A DNA stretch of 5,404 nt from Novacetimonas pomaceti. Its GTDB lineage: Bacteria; Pseudomonadota; Alphaproteobacteria; Acetobacterales; Acetobacteraceae. The DNA lies in contig NZ_NOXG01000056.1 in the NCBI RefSeq assembly GCF_003207955.1, positions 1-5,404 on the forward strand, written 5' to 3'. Numbering within the stretch: position 1 is the stretch's first letter; every line of letters begins with the position of its first letter. Under the pieces are notes generated by a model. The model had not been told where the DNA came from and did no database searches. It saw nothing but the letters and a program-made list of their open reading frames with translations. A program made the translations under genes and the position numbers. Positions 1 through 5,404 of this stretch are shown one piece after another.

Positions 1-139
1 CTGTCTGGAAGATCTGGCGGCGACCGACTTTCCCGTGCCTTGAGGCACAGTATCATGGGCGCTGGGGTTTTTCACGTCCGAGTTCGGGATGGGATCGGGT
101 GGTTCAACTCCCGCCATGGCCACCAGATCATCCAGGCAG
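1..139 (-). other. Extended terminal stem around 5S rRNA
   Basis: The bases just outside the 5S gene are also complementary. The upstream flank CTGCCTGGAT (139-130) faces the downstream flank TTCCAGACAG (10-1), with eight of ten positions paired; the two mismatches are C/A and T/T. With the 7-bp mature helix this makes a 17-position stem that closes the 5S precursor. By analogy with known bacterial 5S maturation, this is probably where an endonuclease such as RNase E acts before trimming; the enzyme is inferred. The stem may extend beyond position 1. Confidence 0.7.
11..129 (-). rRNA. rrf: 5S ribosomal RNA
   Basis: 5S rRNA is part of the large ribosomal subunit (central protuberance, bound by L5, L18 and L25-type proteins). 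Read on the minus strand, the conserved core GGTGGCCATGGCGGGAG is followed by the usual CCGATCCCATCCCGAACTC segment of loops B and C, and the RNA ends in CGCCAGATC. The terminal helix is visible: GATCTGG (129-123) pairs with CCAGATC (17-11). The length of about 119 bases suits a bacterial 5S. It is the last gene of the operon in this window, about 104 bases after 23S. The exact mature ends are set from the terminal helix and may be off by a few bases, because the helix continues into both flanks. Confidence 0.95.
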
Positions 140-233
140 TCCTGAGGTATTGGACTGTGTGGGAGGTTGGTGTGTTTTGAGGAGAGTGGAGGTGGATGAC
201 TGCTGTGCATGTATGTTGCCCTTTTGGGGCTGT
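130..233 (-). other. 23S-5S internal transcribed spacer
   Basis: This spacer of about 104 bases joins the 3' end of 23S to the 5' end of 5S. It holds, in transcript order, a small hairpin right after 23S (GCCC/GGGC at 230-227 and 221-218), the 3' arm of the 23S processing stem (215-191), a C/A-rich, apparently unstructured stretch (about 190-140), and the 5' flank of the 5S stem (139-130). No tRNA and no open reading frame of note lies in it. Confidence 0.85.
191..215 (-). other. 3' arm of 23S rRNA processing stem
   Basis: In the RNA this segment reads CATACATGCACAG, then four unpaired bases, then CATCCACC. It is complementary to the segment at 2977-3001 just before 23S: 13 consecutive pairs (one G-U) plus a further 8. 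Together the arms form the long stem that loops out the 23S precursor, the typical target of RNase III. Unlike the 5' arm, it is not adjacent to the mature 23S helix: 18 bases with a small hairpin lie between. Confidence 0.75.
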
Positions 234-2976
<2,743 letters not shown>

Positions 2977-3001
2977 CACACATGCACAGGAGCCATCCAC
3001 C
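2977..3001 (-). other. 5' arm of 23S rRNA processing stem
   Basis: The RNA reads GGTGGATG, four unpaired bases, then CTGTGCATGTGTG, and runs directly into helix 1 of 23S. It pairs with 191-215 beyond the 3' end of 23S (8 plus 13 pairs, one of them G-U, with a 4x4 internal loop). Long stems of this kind are the RNase III sites that separate pre-23S from the transcript in bacteria. The pairing is seen in the sequence; cleavage here is inferred. Confidence 0.75.
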
Positions 3002-3012
3002 CAAGGGTGGAC
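2995..3012 (-). other. Local hairpin with CUUG loop in the pre-23S spacer
   Basis: The RNA can form TCCACC-CTTG-GGTGGA (3011-2996), a 6-bp stem closed by a CUUG tetraloop, with a possible extra G-U pair at the base. CUUG is a known stable tetraloop. Its 3' strand uses the same bases (3001-2996) as the outer half of the 23S processing stem, so the two folds exclude each other. Whether the hairpin forms in the cell is not known. Confidence 0.5.
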
Positions 3013-3176
3013 ACCGCCCGCACACAAGAAAGTGCAGTTCATGTCACGACCACTCTTCTCTTTACGTCGTCCATGTACGCTTCCGCCACATCGCACAGCA
3101 CGCAATACCCCGGTTCCCCGGACCATCGCATGGGTCAGACCAACCCGCGACACGGCACGCACACAAACGCACCAAC

Positions 3177-3198
3177 CTATTCACACTGACAAAGAACA
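3177..3198 (-). promoter_or_regulatory. boxA-like antitermination element before 23S
   Basis: The RNA reads TGTTCTTTGTCA (3198-3187), which matches 10 of 12 bases of the boxA form TGCTCTTTGACA. It is followed after four bases by TGAATAG. The same pattern (GTTC, N, TTG, N, CA, a short gap, TGAATAG) recurs in the leader before 16S. In E. coli, boxA copies in the rrn leader and the 16S-23S spacer bind NusB-NusE (S10) and prevent Rho-dependent termination of the untranslated RNA. Position and sequence fit that role; the assignment is by motif only. Confidence 0.6.
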
Positions 3199-3337
3199 AA
3201 CTCACCAGACAGAAACACCCGGCGCCGCATCGCGACTGCCGGACGTCCGTCCGATCTCTTTTCCCAACCAACAACCGTCTTTCGTCCTTCCCACCGCCTG
3301 CCGGCATCAGGCAACCCAAACGCAATATTGGGCCACC

Positions 3338-3413
3338 TGGTGGAGGCGGACGGGATCGAACCGACGACCCCCTGCTTGCAAAGCAGGTGCTCTCCCAGCT
3401 GAGCTACGCCCCC
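3338..3413 (-). tRNA. tRNA-Ala (anticodon UGC)
   Basis: This tRNA decodes alanine GCN codons. The 76-base cloverleaf reads on the minus strand: acceptor GGGGGCG (3413-3407) pairing with CGCCTCC (one G-U), D arm GCTC-AGCTGGGA-GAGC, anticodon arm CCTGC-TTTGCAA-GCAGG with TGC at 3380-3378, and T arm GTCGG-TTCGATC-CCGTC, which has one T/T mismatch at its second pair. The discriminator A and the CCA end are encoded. It follows tRNA-Ile by 14 bases in the 16S-23S spacer, the usual place for this pair. The CCA end runs into GGTGG, giving the small inverted repeat CCACC-A-GGTGG at the 3' boundary. Confidence 0.98.
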
Positions 3414-3427
3414 GATGGTGATCCCGA

Positions 3428-3432
<5 letters not shown>
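3411..3432. repeat. Short tandem repeat across the tRNA-Ile/tRNA-Ala junction
   Basis: The 10-base sequence cccgatggtg occurs at 3411-3420 and again at 3423-3432, a period of 12 bases. One copy includes the first three bases of tRNA-Ala; the other covers the encoded CCA and adjoining acceptor bases of tRNA-Ile. In the RNA, CACCATCGGG appears twice in a row, so a second CCA lies within the intergenic gap. This looks like a small slippage duplication. Confidence 0.8.
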
Positions 3433-5165
<1,733 letters not shown>

Positions 5166-5351
5166 ATCCACATGCCAAAAGCACGCAAACAAACAGACAG
5201 TCGCCCAGCCTTAACCATAAACAGGATAAACCCGCATATAGCTTCGAAACATCTTCAACGCATATCTTAAAGAAATACATCAACAGACGCTTCAGCCAGT
5301 CGATCAGTCACCCAATCCAACCAGCCCCACCATGCCATCAAATGACACAGC

Positions 5352-5378
5352 AAAACGCCGCCAACATATCCCTTCCAG
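5352..5378 (-). other. 5' arm of 16S rRNA processing stem
   Basis: The RNA reads CTGGAAGGGATATGTTGGCG followed by GCG and four U residues. It is the partner of 3526-3552 between 16S and tRNA-Ile: about 26 of 27 positions can pair, counting G-U. It starts 12 bases after the boxA-like element, the same order (boxA, then stem) as in the E. coli rrn leader. RNase III cleavage within it is inferred from the known role of such stems. Confidence 0.85.
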
Positions 5379-5381
5379 TCT

Positions 5382-5402
5382 CTATTCAATTGTCAATGAA
5401 CC
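5382..5402 (-). promoter_or_regulatory. boxA-like antitermination element in the leader
   Basis: The RNA reads GGTTCATTGACA (5402-5391), matching 9 of 12 bases of TGCTCTTTGACA, followed by ATTGAATAG. The shared pattern with the pre-23S element (GTTC, N, TTG, N, CA, then TGAATAG) and the place just upstream of the 16S stem support a boxA that loads Nus factors. The alternative, that TTGACA is a promoter -35, is weaker because a matching -10 would fall inside the processing stem and only AGGGAT or GGATAT is found there. Confidence 0.55.
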
Positions 5403-5404
5403 GG

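Larger units (their letters stand above)
2977..3337 (-). other. tRNA-Ala to 23S internal transcribed spacer
   Basis: This 361-base spacer contains no further tRNA and no credible gene. In transcript order it holds weak hairpins near tRNA-Ala (CCCAA/TTGGG at 3332-3315; CCTG/CAGG at 3311-3297), a short palindrome GGACGTCC near 3241-3248, a boxA-like element (3198-3187), a G/T-rich stretch (about 3176-3013) with only small inverted repeats such as CCATGCGATGG (3133-3123), the CUUG hairpin, and the 5' arm of the 23S stem. Open frames crossing it continue into 23S or the tRNA genes and look accidental. Confidence 0.85.
5166..5404 (-). other. rrn operon leader (partial, 5' end outside window)
   Basis: These 239 bases precede 16S in the transcript. 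They contain a boxA-like element at the upstream edge (5402-5391), then the 5' arm of the 16S processing stem (5378-5352), and then about 185 bases with no strong feature that I can see, T/G-rich in the RNA. No open reading frame is credible. TTGACA at 5396-5391 resembles a -35 hexamer, but no good -10 follows at 16-18 bases, so the real promoter is probably beyond 5404. Confidence 0.8.

Noticed and set aside
5265..5276. A second boxA-like sequence in the leader (RNA ATTTCTTTAAGA).
   Set aside because: It matches only 8 of 12 consensus bases, lacks the TGAATAG tail, and lies inside the 16S processing loop rather than before the stem.
5391..5396. TTGACA as the -35 box of an rrn promoter.
   Set aside because: At 16-18 bases downstream there is no good -10 hexamer, and the region is the processing stem; boxA explains it better.

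Overview
This window is one ribosomal RNA (rrn) operon, read entirely from the minus strand. The transcript enters near position 5404 and runs toward position 1: leader, 16S rRNA, tRNA-Ile(GAU), tRNA-Ala(UGC), 23S rRNA, 5S rRNA. I see no protein-coding gene. The open frames that cross the window overlap rRNA, tRNA or their spacers and I treat them as chance.

Organism: the 16S sequence has alphaproteobacterial signatures, and from memory of the family it reads as an acetic acid bacterium (Acetobacteraceae). Genera such as Gluconobacter, Asaia, Bombella or Saccharibacter come to mind, but I cannot settle the genus without a database search. The 16S-Ile-Ala-23S-5S order is the classical bacterial one. 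Many alphaproteobacterial operons carry tRNA-fMet after 5S, but only 10 bases lie beyond the 5S gene here, so that cannot be judged.

Layout in transcription order: leader (5404-5166) with a boxA-like element and the 5' arm of the 16S processing stem; 16S (5165-3677); spacer (3676-3505) with the 3' arm of that stem and small hairpins; tRNA-Ile (3504-3428); a 14-base gap; tRNA-Ala (3413-3338); spacer (3337-2977) with a second boxA-like element and the 5' arm of the 23S processing stem; 23S (2976-234); spacer (233-130) with the 3' arm of the 23S stem; 5S (129-11), whose terminal helix continues into both flanks up to position 1. The operon promoter lies beyond 5404 and the terminator before 1.

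How it works together: the precursor RNA is expected to fold so that each large rRNA is looped out by a long stem made of its flanks, which RNase III would cut, while RNase P and other nucleases release the two tRNAs. The boxA-like elements before 16S and before 23S would recruit the Nus antitermination complex. I found no new type of biological system. The points worth a second look concern precursor processing: a nearly perfect 16S stem, a 23S stem that competes with a local hairpin, a shared element before both large rRNAs, and a small tandem duplication at the tRNA-Ile/tRNA-Ala junction.
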